A stretch of 64,000 nucleotides of DNA from Isoperla grammatica (Eukaryota; Arthropoda; Insecta; Plecoptera; Perlodidae), in contig OX246740.1 of assembly GCA_945910005.1 (NCBI GenBank), positions 3,698,897-3,762,896 on the forward strand. The letters run 5' to 3'. This document shows, piece by piece, positions 29,472-41,437 of this stretch (position 1 is its first letter; the number at the start of each line of letters is the position of its first letter). The notes below the pieces were generated by a model. It was given only the letters and a program-made list of their open reading frames with translations. It was not told the origin of the DNA and searched no databases. The translations under genes were made by a program, and so were the position numbers.

Positions 29472-31484
29472 GCAATGAATCAAAACAATGAGGACGTTGT
29501 CTCAAAGCTGGAATTCGATGCTATAGCGCATGAAGACATAAACCCTTATAACGCCAATGGGGTAGGTGACATAATAAAAACGCTTTCGTCTACGCGTTTA
29601 TTGTCAAATGTAAGGAATAAAAGACAAGTTCCGTACACAGAGACTACAATCGACACTACCACTACCGCAACCACTACTCCCGAAACTGCAACGACAGTGA
29701 CTACTGTTGAATCGCCCCCGAGTACTACACCTTTGGAAACTACGTCGACCACAGTAGACACTACCACTACCACGACCACAACCACTTCTCCCGAAACGGC
29801 AACGACAGCGACTACTGTAGAAACCTCCCCGAGTACTTCACCTTTGGAAACTACGTCGACCACAGTAGACACTACCACTACCACGACCACAACCACTTCT
29901 CCCGAAACTGCAACGACAGCGACTACTGTAGAAACCTCCCCGAGTACTTCACCTTTGGAAACTACGTCGACCACAGTAGACACTACCACTACCACGACCA
30001 CAACCACTACTCCCGAAACTGCAACGACAGCGACTACTGTAGAAACCTCCCCGAGTACTTCACCTTTGGAAACTACGTCGACCACAGTAGACACTACCAC
30101 TACCACGACCACAACCACTACTCCCGAAACTGCAACGACAGCGACTACTGTAGAAACCTCCCCGAGTACTTCACCTTTGGAAACTACGTCGACAACAGTA
30201 GCTCCAGAGACCGCGACCACAATTGGTCCAACCACAATTTCCAGTGTTACAACAGCTTCTGACGCTACTACCACTCCTACCACTATCAGCTCTCAAACTA
30301 CTGCACAACCAACTACTCAAATAAGCCCTGAAACAACACCACTTTCCACCACACCAGCAACTGAAACAACACCATTCTCCGCCACACCAGCAACTGAAAC
30401 AACACCATTCTCCACCACACCAGCAACTGAAACAACTACAGCAACCGAAACAACACCATTCTCCGCCACACCAGAAACTGAAACAACTACAACAACTGAA
30501 ACAACACCATTCTCCGCCACACCAGCAACCGAAACAACTGCACTTTATCCGGACTATGATTATCCTATACAAAATGCACGAACAGATACACCAAGTACAA
30601 AAGGAACTATTGAAACCCCGGCAAACACAGACTATCCTGACTACTATATTGACCAAAATGCACGAACAGATACACCAAGTACAATAGCAACATTTGTTAC
30701 TCCGGCAAACACAGACTATCCTGATTACTATATTGACCAAAATGCACGAACAGATACACCTAGTACAATAGCAACATTTGAAACTCCGGCAAACACAGAC
30801 TATCCTGACTACTATATTGACCAAAATGCACGAACAGATACACCTAGTACAATAGCAACATTTGAAACTCCGGCAAACACAGATTATCCTGACTACTATA
30901 TTGACCAAAATGCACGAACAGATACACCAAGTACAATAGCAACATTTGTAACTCCGGCAAACACAGCAAACACAAATGAACCACCAACAAACCCAGCAAA
31001 AATCACAAATACAGACTCCCCTAACGACTATCCTGACTTTCCTGATGACTATGCATACGATCCTGACTATCCCGATTTAAAAAGTACAACGAATACAACG
31101 CAACCCGAAAAACAATCCCAGGTTGAATTAATGCCAACAAATACGACCACAGATAATCCAAAACCAGAAGTGTCTACCCTTCCCGACGAAGAACCAGTAT
31201 ACAGAGGACCTGTCCCCAGAATACCTGCAAAGGGTCTGAAGAAACCCACCAGAAACCCAGAAATCCTGTTCGACGAAGGGGTCCTAGGCATGAGCGAGAA
31301 GGAGTTCTTTGCTCTGTTCCATCCAGACGGACTACCAGACAACTTTTACGAGGTGCCTCCTATCATCAATATCATGCCGATCGAACTGAACATAACGTGC
31401 GGCAAGAAGGGACTGAAAGGACTTAACTGTGGGAAACCAGCGAAGAGGAGGAGGACTACTTTGGCACCGAGAAGATGGATCTAG
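29472..31484 (+). CDS. Gene 3, exon 2: secreted Thr-rich mucin-like pro-protein (691 aa with exon 1)
   Basis: The acceptor aattatttcag|gca atg aat is in phase 0. Order by residue of the joined protein: signal 1-21; acidic pro-segment; furin-type site RNKR ending at 72; Thr/Ser block about 78-378 with 37-aa units containing SPETATTATTVETSPSTSPL, then TETTPFSATPA units; five 28-aa units with DYPDYYIDQNARTDTPSTIA; a Pro/Asp/Tyr linker; ILFDEGVLGMSEKE, a diverged version of the DEDALGLGE motif of genes 1 and 2; INIMPIELNITCGKKG with Cys664 and Cys674; and a basic tail KRRRTTLAPRRW. The dense Thr/Ser block should be heavily O-glycosylated. There is no poly-Pro. The C-block and exon structure tie it to genes 1 and 2. 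It is likely a mucus or matrix component. Confidence 0.87.
   Translation, partial: AMNQNNEDVVSKLEFDAIAHEDINPYNANGVGDIIKTLSSTRLLSNVRNKRQVPYTETTIDTTTTATTTPETATTVTTVESPPSTTPLETTSTTVDTTTTTTTTTSPETATTATTVETSPSTSPLETTSTTVDTTTTTTTTTSPETATTATTVETSPSTSPLETTSTTVDTTTTTTTTTTPETATTATTVETSPSTSPLETTSTTVDTTTTTTTTTTPETATTATTVETSPSTSPLETTSTTVAPETATTIGPTTISSVTTASDATTTPTTISSQTTAQPTTQISPETTPLSTTPATETTPFSATPATETTPFSTTPATETTTATETTPFSATPETETTTTTETTPFSATPATETTALYPDYDYPIQNARTDTPSTKGTIETPANTDYPDYYIDQNARTDTPSTIATFVTPANTDYPDYYIDQNARTDTPSTIATFETPANTDYPDYYIDQNARTDTPSTIATFETPANTDYPDYYIDQNARTDTPSTIATFVTPANTANTNEPPTNPAKITNTDSPNDYPDFPDDYAYDPDYPDLKSTTNTTQPEKQSQVELMPTNTTTDNPKPEVSTLPDEEPVYRGPVPRIPAKGLKKPTRNPEILFDEGVLGMSEKEFFALFHPDGLPDNFYEVPPIINIMPIELNITCGKKGLKGLNCGKPAKRRRTTLAPRRWI
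29754..30197 (+). repeat. 111-bp coding tandem repeat, four near-identical units plus one diverged
   Basis: The marker gtagacactaccactaccac occurs at 29754, 29865, 29976 and 30087, exactly 111 bp (37 aa) apart. A diverged unit lies upstream at about 29645..29753. The minus-strand Val-rich frame is a shadow. Confidence 0.95.
30570..30989 (+). repeat. 84-bp coding tandem repeat, five units
   Basis: The marker caaaatgcacgaacagatac occurs at 30570, 30654, 30738, 30822 and 30906, exactly 84 bp (28 aa) apart. Each unit carries a DYPDYYIDQNARTDTPST-type sequence. The first unit is diverged. Confidence 0.95.
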
Positions 31485-34240
31485 ACTGTGCACAATTGTT
31501 TATTTACTGAGTTGTTTGGAATAAGATTCCATGCAAAGTCCGTCCATGATTTGGTTAAGAGAAAGACGAGACTAACCCTGTACTCGTGGATGTAATCACA
31601 TCAAGGGTAGTAAAGACATACATCTTCCTTATCAACACAACTTTTGGTTATTTTGTGGGTTTCTTAAAGCCTCTTAAGCCATCAAGCGTACTTCGGTGAT
31701 TAGCGATTCAGACCAAACAGTCTTAAAATAAGCCTTCACTATAGTAAAAGCACGTTTGACGAAGACTTTTATGTATACCAAGCTAATTGTAATATTCCTT
31801 CTACTGGGGTTCGAGTATTTAAAATATATGCAATACAGTAACGAGTCAAACATTGACTCTCGTAATTGCTCGATTCATTCAACAAGGAACACACGAATTT
31901 ACCCGAAGAAAAGTTGGTAAATAAGTTTTATGTACAACACTCCAAACCGGTTGTAAAGCTGGATTTTTATTCTAAACGTTTATTTATTCAAAACAATTAT
32001 TTATTATGGTTATGTTACCGTTTAAATGTGTGGTTTTTGGAAAATGTTTTATTATTTATTATTGTACTAAATACATTGCCTTTATCAATATGAAGAGTCA
32101 GCAAAAATTACAAACCAGAGTATGTTTTGTGATTATTGTTCGTTACACCGTTATTATACTAACAATACAAAATATATAATATCATTACGTCATAGCACTT
32201 ATTTCTGTCATGTATTGGTAAATCGGCCGATTAAAAAGTTTGGTAAATTCGGACCTTTGTAATTTCTAACCAGCCACATTGCATCTTCCTCTCCTTCTTC
32301 CGCGCTAATACTAAAATATCGTAATTAAGTTTCGAAAAAGTAAATTTCTTTTTTTCGTCGTTTACAAAAAAAAATACTTTCCATACTTCATTATTACTGT
32401 TTATACGTATTACAATTTTCATCTTCATTCGAACTTTTCATGTTCACTTTACCCTAAATAAAAAACTTATCACTCATTCGTGGTTTTGATTATGACAAAT
32501 TCACATCACTTTCCATTAAACTTTCCAGAACTTCATCTTTAATCTTCTTCCTAGTGATTTCTCATTTGTTGTTTCATTTAGCCTAGAGATTTGCGGAAAT
32601 CAACGGAAAAATCACACCTTAAGCGTCTTTTAAACTGTATTACTCTTTTCGGTATTGCAATGCTTAAATCCGTGCATTGCTATGCTCTCTCTCTACACAT
32701 TTTTTAAAAGTTAATAATGCACGAACGATCAAAAAGAAATACACTTTCTGACCAGTGGCTCACGCGGCTAGGAAGAAATGCCTTAGCGTACACCATCTAG
32801 AGATGTGGTTTAGAGTCCTCCATGGGCATGTACATGCATGGAATGCTCCAGATATGGTCAATTCAATAGTCTTTGGTCTTAGTTCATCACCCCTCACCCC
32901 CTCGAATAACATGGTTGCAATATATGGAAAGCCACACGAATCATCGTCATCACAACCAAAAACTAAATTAGAGATTACAAAATTATCAAAAATATATGTT
33001 TGTTTATTTAAACATATTTGCAACATTTCATTTGCAACATAATGTACGTTAACGCAGCGCAATGCACAAAAATCAAGAACACAAGGGACAGAACACACTC
33101 TAGTTAATTACACAATTTGTTTATGGTTGCTATACGGAGTTTGTTTATCTTATTTAAAATAGAATGTAATAAAACAATTCCATAGCAACAATGCCCATAT
33201 TCACAAAGGTCATATGAAGTTGGGGAGTAGTTTGAGAAAGGAAACAATTGTAAGAACATATTCAATTGTGTAATACGAGATAAAAAGGAAGTGTATATCC
33301 TTTTTTTAACGACGTCCTCAACAACTAGATCATATGACGACGGAGTAGATGATATAAGAGTAATGGGAGAAGGAGAGAAATAAATTTAATATTATATTAA
33401 AAGGGCTGAAAAGGGAAATTGGAGAACCACATCGCCGTCTCTTACGATTGGCCGAAACACCCTGGGCCAAAGTCTACCCCGGGCTCAGACGGGAACTGAG
33501 ATACTTTCAGAATGACGAATTAATAGGGCAACAATAGCTGTAATGAAAACAGTGCCTCGCGAGGACCCCCGTACATCTGTAAATGGAGATTACACGAGGA
33601 ATGGCGGCAATTTATGAATGCGAAAATGGACTAGTTTAATCCCAGCTTAATGACGTCACAGTGAGATTGTTTCTCACAATGGCGGCTAATGAGAGTCTGA
33701 GGGGGGTGGGGGGGGGGGGGGGGGAAAGGTGGTCTCTTTCATTTCATTCGTCAAATAATCCCGACGCGCAAGTCTGGCGATGGGGATTTATTTTTAGAAA
33801 ACAGTTAGTGCCTGATTTTAGCGATAGAGTTCAAGGACTTTGCTGATAATAAAATACGTGTCGTGCTTTGTTATTTTGGTACCAGGGTAAAAATGGGTAC
33901 CGACATCTGACCTACCACTTGGGTACATTGTTTTAATTCCAATAATCAAAACTTGATTTTATGTTTTTCTGTCGGTATTTACAAACACATAATCATAATA
34001 GGAGTTATAATTTAATTGCTGTATCTAATAAAAGTTAAAATGTCTTTACTCGTTTAATCCAAATTTAAAACATCAATAAAATGTAGGCTTACATTGTCTA
34101 CCTACTCAGATGCAGGAACTGATTTGGTGGAGTGGAGGATATTATTGCATCGTTAATATGACGGCTTCAAAGTCATCGTACAAATTGCACACACTAGTAC
34201 TATATAAATAGAGATTGAAGTATATTTTCATAGTTTGAAA
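31485..34240. other. Intergenic sequence downstream of gene 3
   Basis: No gene was recognised. The opposing frames at 32755..33098 overlap on both strands without support. A 17-bp G tract lies at 33708..33724. No clear AATAAA closely follows gene 3; ggaataagatt near 31530 is only a weak match. Confidence 0.45.
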
Positions 34241-34317
34241 ACTCCTGTCCGAATCTGGAGTCGAACCCAAAACCTTCTGCACTGGAAGCAGGAATAAACT
34301 CAGTAGACCAAAGAGCC
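34241..34317 (-). mobile_element. tRNA-derived SINE head (tRNA-Gly-like)
   Basis: On the minus strand gctctttggtctactgagtt carries an A-box-like region. The loop tgcttccagtgca and B box gggttcgactcc follow at tRNA-like spacing. The end stems do not pair. The plus-strand fragment at 51303 (ctgcttccaatgca, gggttcaaatccc) looks related. Confidence 0.55.
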
Positions 34318-34436
34318 GCAATAATATACGTATGTAATAAGTCAAAATATTAAAACAATACGAACAATTTCCACGATTATACATGTGTAAATTGTTTGCT
34401 ATCATTTGTAATGAATCCGCTCACAAATCTATTTGA

Positions 34437-36255
34437 AAAACAGAGCTCTGCTTCTCAGCGTTAGTTGTGTGTGCAAACCGCCCGCACGACGATGTAGCTA
34501 GAAGCTTGGAAAACAGAGCTCCGCTTCTCAGCGTTAGTTGTGTGTGCAAACCGCCCGCACGACGATGTAGCTAGAAGCTTGGAAAACAGAGCTCTGCTTC
34601 TCGGCGTTAGTTGTGTGTGCAAACCGCCGCACGACGGTGTAGCTAGAAGCTTGGAAAACCGAGCTCTGCTTCTCGGCGTTAGTTGTGTGTGCAAACCGCC
34701 CGCACGACGGTGTATCTAGAAGCTTGGAAAACAGAGCTCTGCTTCTCAGCGTTAGTTGTGTGTGCAAACCGCCGCACGACGATGTATCTAGAAGCTTGGA
34801 AAACAGAGCTCTGCTTCTCGGCGTTAGTTGTGTGTGCAAACCGCCCGCACGACGGTGTAGCTAGAAGCTTGGAAAACAGAGCTCTGCTTCTCGGCGTTAG
34901 TTGTGTGTGCAAACCGCCGCACGACGATGTATCTAGAAGCTTGGAAAACAGAGCTCTGCTTCTCGGCGTTAGTTGTGTGTGCAAACCGCCCGCACGACGG
35001 TGTAGCTAGAAGCTTGGAAAACAGAGCTCTGCTTCTCAGCGTTAGTTGTGTGTGCAAACCGCCCGCACGACGGTGTAGCTAGAAGCTTGGAAAACAGAGC
35101 TCTGCTTCTCGGCGTTAGTTGTGTGTGCAAACCGCCCGCACGACGGTGTAGCTAGAAGCTTGGAAAACAGAGCTCTGCTTCTCAGCGTTAGTTGTGTGTG
35201 CAAACCGCCCGCACGACGGTGTAGCTAGAAGCTTGGAAAACAGAGCTCTGCTTCTCGGCGTTAGTTGTGTGTGCAAACCGCTCGCACGACGGTGTAGCTA
35301 GAAGCTTGGAAAACAGAGCTCTGCTTCTCGGCGTTAGTTGTGTGTGCAAACCGCCGCACGACGATGTAGCTAGAAGCTTGGAAAACAGAGCTCTGCTTCT
35401 CGGCGTTAGTTGTGTGTGCAAACCGCCCGCACGACGGTGTAGCTAGAAGCTTGGAAAACAGAGCTCTGCTTCTCAGCGTTAGTTGTGTGTGCAAACCGCC
35501 GCACGACTTTGTATCTAGAAGCTTGGAAAACCGAGCTCTGCTTCTCGGCGTTAGTTGTGTGTGCAAACCGCCTCACGACGGTGTAGCTAGAAGCTTGGAA
35601 AACAGAGCTCTGCTTCTCGGCGTTAGTTGTGTGTGCAAACCGCCGCACGACGATGTATCTAGAAGCTTGGAAAACAGAGCTCTGCTTCTCAGCGTTAGTT
35701 GTGTGTGCAAACCGCCCGCACGACGATGTAGCTAGAAGCTTGGAAAACAGAGCTCTGCTTCTCAGCGTTAGTTGTGTGTGCAAACCGCCCGCACGACGAT
35801 GTAGCTAGAAGCTTGGAAAACAGAGCTCTGCTTCTCGGCGTTAGTTGTGTGTGCAAACCGCCAGTACGACGGTGTAGCTAGAAGCTTGGAAAACAGAGCT
35901 CTGCTTCTCAGCGTTAGTTGTGTGTGCAAACCGCCCGCACGACGGTGTAGCTAGAAGCTTGGAAAACAGAGCTCTGCTTCTCGGCGTTAGTTGTGTGTGC
36001 AAACCGCCGCACGACGATGTAGTAAGAAGCTTGGAAAACAGAGCTCTGCTTCTCGGCGTTAGTTGTGTGTGCAAACCGCCTCACGACGGTGTAGCTAGAA
36101 GCTTGGAAAACAGAGCTCTGCTTCTCAGCGTTAGTTGTATGTGCAAACCGCGCGCACGACAATGTAGCTAGAAGCTTGGAAAACAGAGCTCTGCTTCTCG
36201 GCGTTGGTTGTGTGTGCAAACCGCCCGCACGACGGTGTAGCTGAAGCTTGAAAAA
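34437..36255. repeat. 72/73-bp minisatellite array, about 25 units
   Basis: The unit is gcttggaaaacagagctctg, cttctcagcgttagttgtgt, gtgcaaaccgcccgcacgac, then gatgtagctagaa. Units are 73 bp (cccgcac) or 72 bp (ccgcac), often alternating as a 145-bp dimer. Each unit has the perfect 10-bp palindrome cagagctctg. The first (34437) and last (ends 36255) units are partial or diverged. Frames of 77-125 codons on both strands come from the array and are not genes. Confidence 0.97.
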
Positions 36256-39200
36256 CAACACTAGGGCATCGTTCAACAAGGATCAAGTTCTTCTCATTTC
36301 CGGCCACTTACGAACTACTTCTCGAACCCGTTGTTTACAGGAGAGTGTGGGCGTGTACAAGGGATGTAACGACAACACTCTTTGCGCTACACAACAAGGA
36401 GTCAAGTAAAGCGATGTATCATGGGCTACAGTATACATCAGCGGTTTGAGAAATCTGGTTCGCGCCCTAAACTGAGGACACTGATGATTTTCATTTGGGA
36501 CACCAACAACATTTATTTCGTTATAAATATTATTTTTTTAATATTGCATTATTGTATTACTTTCATTAAAAACCGATCTATAAAATTGCGAAACAATCTT
36601 GTTGTATGGAATATCTTGTATATATCTTGTTATAATATGGACGTTTAATATGGACGTTTAAGGACGTTGATATAACGCGTACATTATACATACGTGCACA
36701 TACGAAAGAAGTAAAATTCGATCTTAATTTTACGATTCATAACATTGTTTTTCTAAGGGGGGGGGGGGGGGTTAAAGGTGTAGAGACGGATAAATTTCCA
36801 ATAAAAAAAACTGAGACAATTGAAAAAGTTGGAAGACCGCTGGTATACATGATGGGCTACAATAATCGCTAATGTCACATTCATAAACAAATTAAAACAT
36901 TTGCAAAACTGAATACAATTCTGTAAAATAGTGAATAAGGTAAATTATAATATTATTTAATGTTAAACGTGCTTTATTTCTTGAAAAAGGTCAAATTTTT
37001 CAATTTTGGGAATATAAATACTAATATACTAAGCCTGTTCTGAAAACTTAACTAAAAACAAACATCAAACTGCTATACATTAATTTCAACACATAAAATG
37101 GATTACTATACAATTTCTATTTCTTGATTGATGAAATTAAATGTTATAAATGTGTACATTCCTTACTTAATTATATTTATGTGTATGAACAAGTATAAAA
37201 ACACCAGAGAAATCTCATGATTTTGTTTCCTTTATTTGCCAAACCAATACCCAAAACATAAATTATAATGAACTTTCACGCAAAAAACAAGTATACTAAA
37301 ATAATAAAGAATATTTTCCTTGTATACTAATATTGGTTAAAAGGTTTTAGAAATATAATAACCAAACAGGGACCTGTAAATGGGTTTTAGAGGTAGAAAG
37401 TGTTTAAACCAAGATAAGTGTAGATGTAGAAGATAATGATTGGTGGAAGCGCCGGGTCTCGACCAAGGTGTGTAGATGTTAAAAGAACAAGGTTGACTGG
37501 TTCGTAGAGGGCCTGTGACCCAGTTTAGTGACAACCCATTAAAATGGTTAATTACCGAAATGCCCGCCCGGAAAATGCAACTGAACTATATACATACGTA
37601 ATTGAGTTTCAAAGCATGACTTATCGAATGTATTTAAACATGTAACATCACCTTAATTAAAATATGGTATGACATGTTTTCAAAAAGCTGTACTAGTTAA
37701 AACATTGGCTTTGGAGTATCACTGGAAAAATTCAGTTGTTTAGATGGAAAAAGTACATCAAGTATTTTACTTTATGGTCAAACTTTAACAGTATAAGTGA
37801 AACAAGTTTATTTTTCTAACAATTTTCAATTAGTTCTCGTTGATACTATATTGTGATTGTACTACTCTATTCGTTATCGGTTTCAGTTTTAAAATATACA
37901 CATTTCACGGAATATATATGTGAATCTAATTTGGTACCATTTCGATAGTGTGAATGCAAATTAGATTCGCATAATATCGTCTCCCGATAATCTTCTTCAC
38001 GAGCAGGAAGGCGTGGTTTTATGCCTTCTCCCCTGCCGCATTCATCCCGACCAGACTTAGACCCTATTACAATTGTCCCATTGCCAGATTAATGAGAAAA
38101 TGAGAGGAACCTGAAATAGAAGGAGATAGGAAGAAGGAGAAAATTACTTTGGAACGTGTAAGAGAGAAAGTAATTAACTCTTCTACTAATTGAGTTAATG
38201 AAGACGATGGTTAACCATCTTTGAACTAACTCCAGTCAGCAAGGGTGGGGCCACATACCAGAACATGAGATATAACTTTGCTATTAGAGAGTTTCACTTG
38301 GAAGTTGCTAGATTGCCCCGATTTCCAGTTGGTAGCTGCTTTTGACGATGTGGAACTGAATTATTTAATTACATTTCATATTATCATAATGTCAAAATAG
38401 TTGGGCGAACAATTATAATCTGTTTGGGATTAGAAATTCCTTTCTACACGCCTAAGTTAAAGTGGAATTTAGGTGTGCGCAAAGTTGCTAGAAAGTATTT
38501 TCTCTGAAAGAATTCACTTGCTGTATCAGAAAAAATTGAAATAAAGAATATGAGACTAACGTTAGTCTATTCTTGACTATTGTGTCTTCAGTCAATAAGT
38601 TTGCACACGATTTCTAGAAAACATCACATTGGGAATACATGTCCACATTATGAAACATTTCTACGAAATTAACGTCTAGTAACTTTTAATATAATACAAT
38701 ATAATATATGTACATTGAAAGTAAACATTTAATTCTATTTTTTAATCAGCAAGCATATTTATTCACATTGGAATAAAATATCATAATTTTTTATGCACAG
38801 CGAACATGTATTAAATTGTGGGTTTTCTTTGTTTTTCTATTGTATTGTATTTCTGTTTAGTTTAGTTTATTATAAACAATCAAAATCCATTATAAGAAAA
38901 GTGATGCACACAACAACAAACTTCTCAAAATTATTTACAATTTCTTCAAATAGGCTACCCTATTCTATTATTTTATGATACATCAGTCAATTTGTCAAGA
39001 ACTTATTAAAGCTTACTCTGTGTTTGTTTATGCGAAGATGGTTGCGGTTTGATCTTATATCCGTATTAAACAAGTAATTAAACAACTAAATAAGTACAAT
39101 AAGTAATTATTATTCTCTCTTTACTGTTTAAACACTAATTTATGAATGGTAAGAGTTATCTCCAATACAGTGAACAACGCCAGTAAAATGTGTTTGATGA

Positions 39201-39288
39201 TTGGATGAGAGCAGTAATAGCAAGGATATTGCCTCATCGTAGTTGTCATAGCGCTTTGTGATCTTGATGAAGTCTTGCCATGTCGTAT
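36256..39288. other. Intergenic sequence, nothing coding recognised
   Basis: Contains a 15-bp G tract (36757..36771) and a short inverted repeat near 37920..37972 (gtgaatctaattt and aaattagattcgc). No gene or RNA was recognised. Confidence 0.45.
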
Positions 39289-39470
39289 GTTTGCTTCTAG
39301 AGTCCGGAATTGCTGCTAGGTGACAAAGACATGATGTTTGCTTCTAGAGTCCGGTTGCTGCTAGGTGACGAAGACATGATGTTTGCTTCTAGAGTCCGGT
39401 TGCTGCCAGGTGACGAAGAATTGATGTTTGCTTCTAGAGTCCGGTGGCTGAATGGTGACTTCATGTCAAG
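39289..39470. repeat. 45-bp tandem repeat, about four units
   Basis: gtttgcttctagagtccggt starts units at 39289, 39336, 39381 and 39426. Each continues with tgctgctaggtgacgaagac. A diverged piece (gtttgctactatagtccgc) follows near 39500. Confidence 0.88.
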
Positions 39471-40299
39471 TAGTCTCGTTGCTGATGTCGTGCTGTGATG
39501 TTTGCTACTATAGTCCGCTCACTGTAAGGTAGAACACCAAACGATACAAAGCTCGAGGCTTGGTGTTCGAGCTTAGAGTGGACGGACCATAGTGATATCC
39601 CATGTTGCCTTCCTCCATCATATCTGGTCTTGGGTTGGCGCTTATTACGTTGCATTTATTTATCGATTGAATCAAATCTAATTCACTTAATTATTTAAGA
39701 ATCGTTTCACTATAATATTATTGTATAGTTATATGTGTGTATTATACGAGGATGTAGTTATTTTACTAACAGTTGGCAGAAGCTAGTTGATTTTGTACAG
39801 CCCATGCAAATCAAATCATACATACAAAAAATTAAATAATATTTTTTGTCATCGCCCCTTAATTTTCTCGCAATCACTTGTGAACGATACGAGAAAACCA
39901 AGGTCAAAAATGCACATTATTACGATTGCCAAGCAAAGTTCTGTTTTATTAAGTATGTTTGCTTCTCAGTTTACATGAATAGATTTCATATTTGTGTGGG
40001 CGTGTTTCTTTAATTTTCAATGTGGTAACACGCATCATTATTAAATACAGGGAAAGATAAAGATGCTACAGTGAAAATGGATACTTGAACACTGACCTAA
40101 CAACATGATAACTGAGTAGCAGTCGATGCCAAATGTTAATTTATTGTTACAAGAACGTGGGTAATGCGTTGATTTAGTAATTAGTTACCAAACAAAACTC
40201 CACCTAAGAAAACAAAATAGATTTAAGTTCATATTCATATGTGTAAGCTTAAGTTTATACAAATATGACGACCCACGCGACGTACAATGGATCTGATTC

Positions 40300-40425
40300 G
40301 GATGTGGCTTTATCCTTCATCATCATCTTTCTCATCTTCATTATCACCCGCTCATCGTCTCGATTAGCCATTGTTGCAAAAATATGAGACGTTAGCCCCA
40401 TTAATCAATCAATCAATCAATGCAA
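40300..40425 (+). mobile_element. SINE tail fragment with (AATC)n end
   Basis: ctcatcgtctcgattagcca, then ttgcaaaaatatgagacgtt matches the tail of the SINE at 18743..18935. It ends in a short aatcaatcaatcaatc repeat. The tRNA-like head is missing or unrecognisable. Confidence 0.6.
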
Positions 40426-41437
40426 CTTACGGACTTGATCGGTGACATTTAAATTTAAGAACGTTTCCAACAGACAGTATGAAGACTTGTTTTGCACCGA
40501 CGGATAAAAAATACGTTTTCCGAAAATTAATACGGATCAAAGTTTACATACTTCGTCATATAAATTTCAATAAATTGACAAAAATATAAATTTTCAACCT
40601 CCACATCATATCTTCCAGATATCAATAAAACATTTTTCGATTATTTTGAGTAAGCAATACGGTTCCTTTTTTTGACACATTTAACACTTCTCATCTACTG
40701 TATCCCTTGAGTTCGCGACACAAGAGTCCAGAACGGAGAGGTTAGGCGGTATTTGCTTACATAATGTTTTAGTTCAACTCTCGGTAAAGTTATTTCTTTG
40801 GATACTTCAAAATAATAAACAAATCTCAAAGGCGGCTTGGTTAGAAAGTAGATTGTTACTTGTAATCGTGTCCAGATCAGGTATAGTTGAGTACAAAAAC
40901 ATTGGTTTCGTATTAACTACGATCCAATATATCATGATGGAAAACTGATGCATGATCAAATCAACCTAAAAATACAGACGTTATGAAGGTTCGCGAAGAT
41001 TTAAAGCTTTGTATCCAAAGAACATACGAACGCTCTCTGGTAAATCCCACGGATTTCAGAACTCTTTCACAACGTTGTGAAACGACAATTGTGAGAACAA
41101 TGCTTGCAACTTCCGCCGATCTCCCTTTCCAAATGTCTGAGGGCTCAAGTTGGCTTTCCGCTCCATGTCTCAAGTTTGAATTCACTTTGCGTGCTTTCTA
41201 GAGAAGCTTTTAGATATTACCACCATCGGTTTCAAAGCGTTTCTTTTCCTTTGACTAAGAAAAGAATTAATTCAATATTCCATTTAGAGAATGGTAAGAA
41301 TGGAAGAGAGAAAGAAACGCTCAGATATAAGGCATGTCAATAAGTCAAAGGTTATACATTCTGGGATCTAAAATTGAAGGGACATAAATGAATCATGTCG
41401 TAATCACAATCGTTTTTCTAAGGGATCTTTTCTGTAG

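Noticed and set aside
32755..33098. Overlapping 95- and 112-codon frames on opposite strands
   Set aside because: No splice sites, motifs or composition contrast; mutual antisense openness is expected by chance here.
34437..36255. CRISPR array
   Set aside because: The array has no unique spacers; units are contiguous and near-identical, and the DNA is eukaryotic.
34461..36279. Multiple 77-125-codon frames on both strands with repeated TQLTPRSRALFSKLL or similar units
   Set aside because: They come from the 72/73-bp minisatellite; the one-base unit difference shifts frames, and both strands are equally open.
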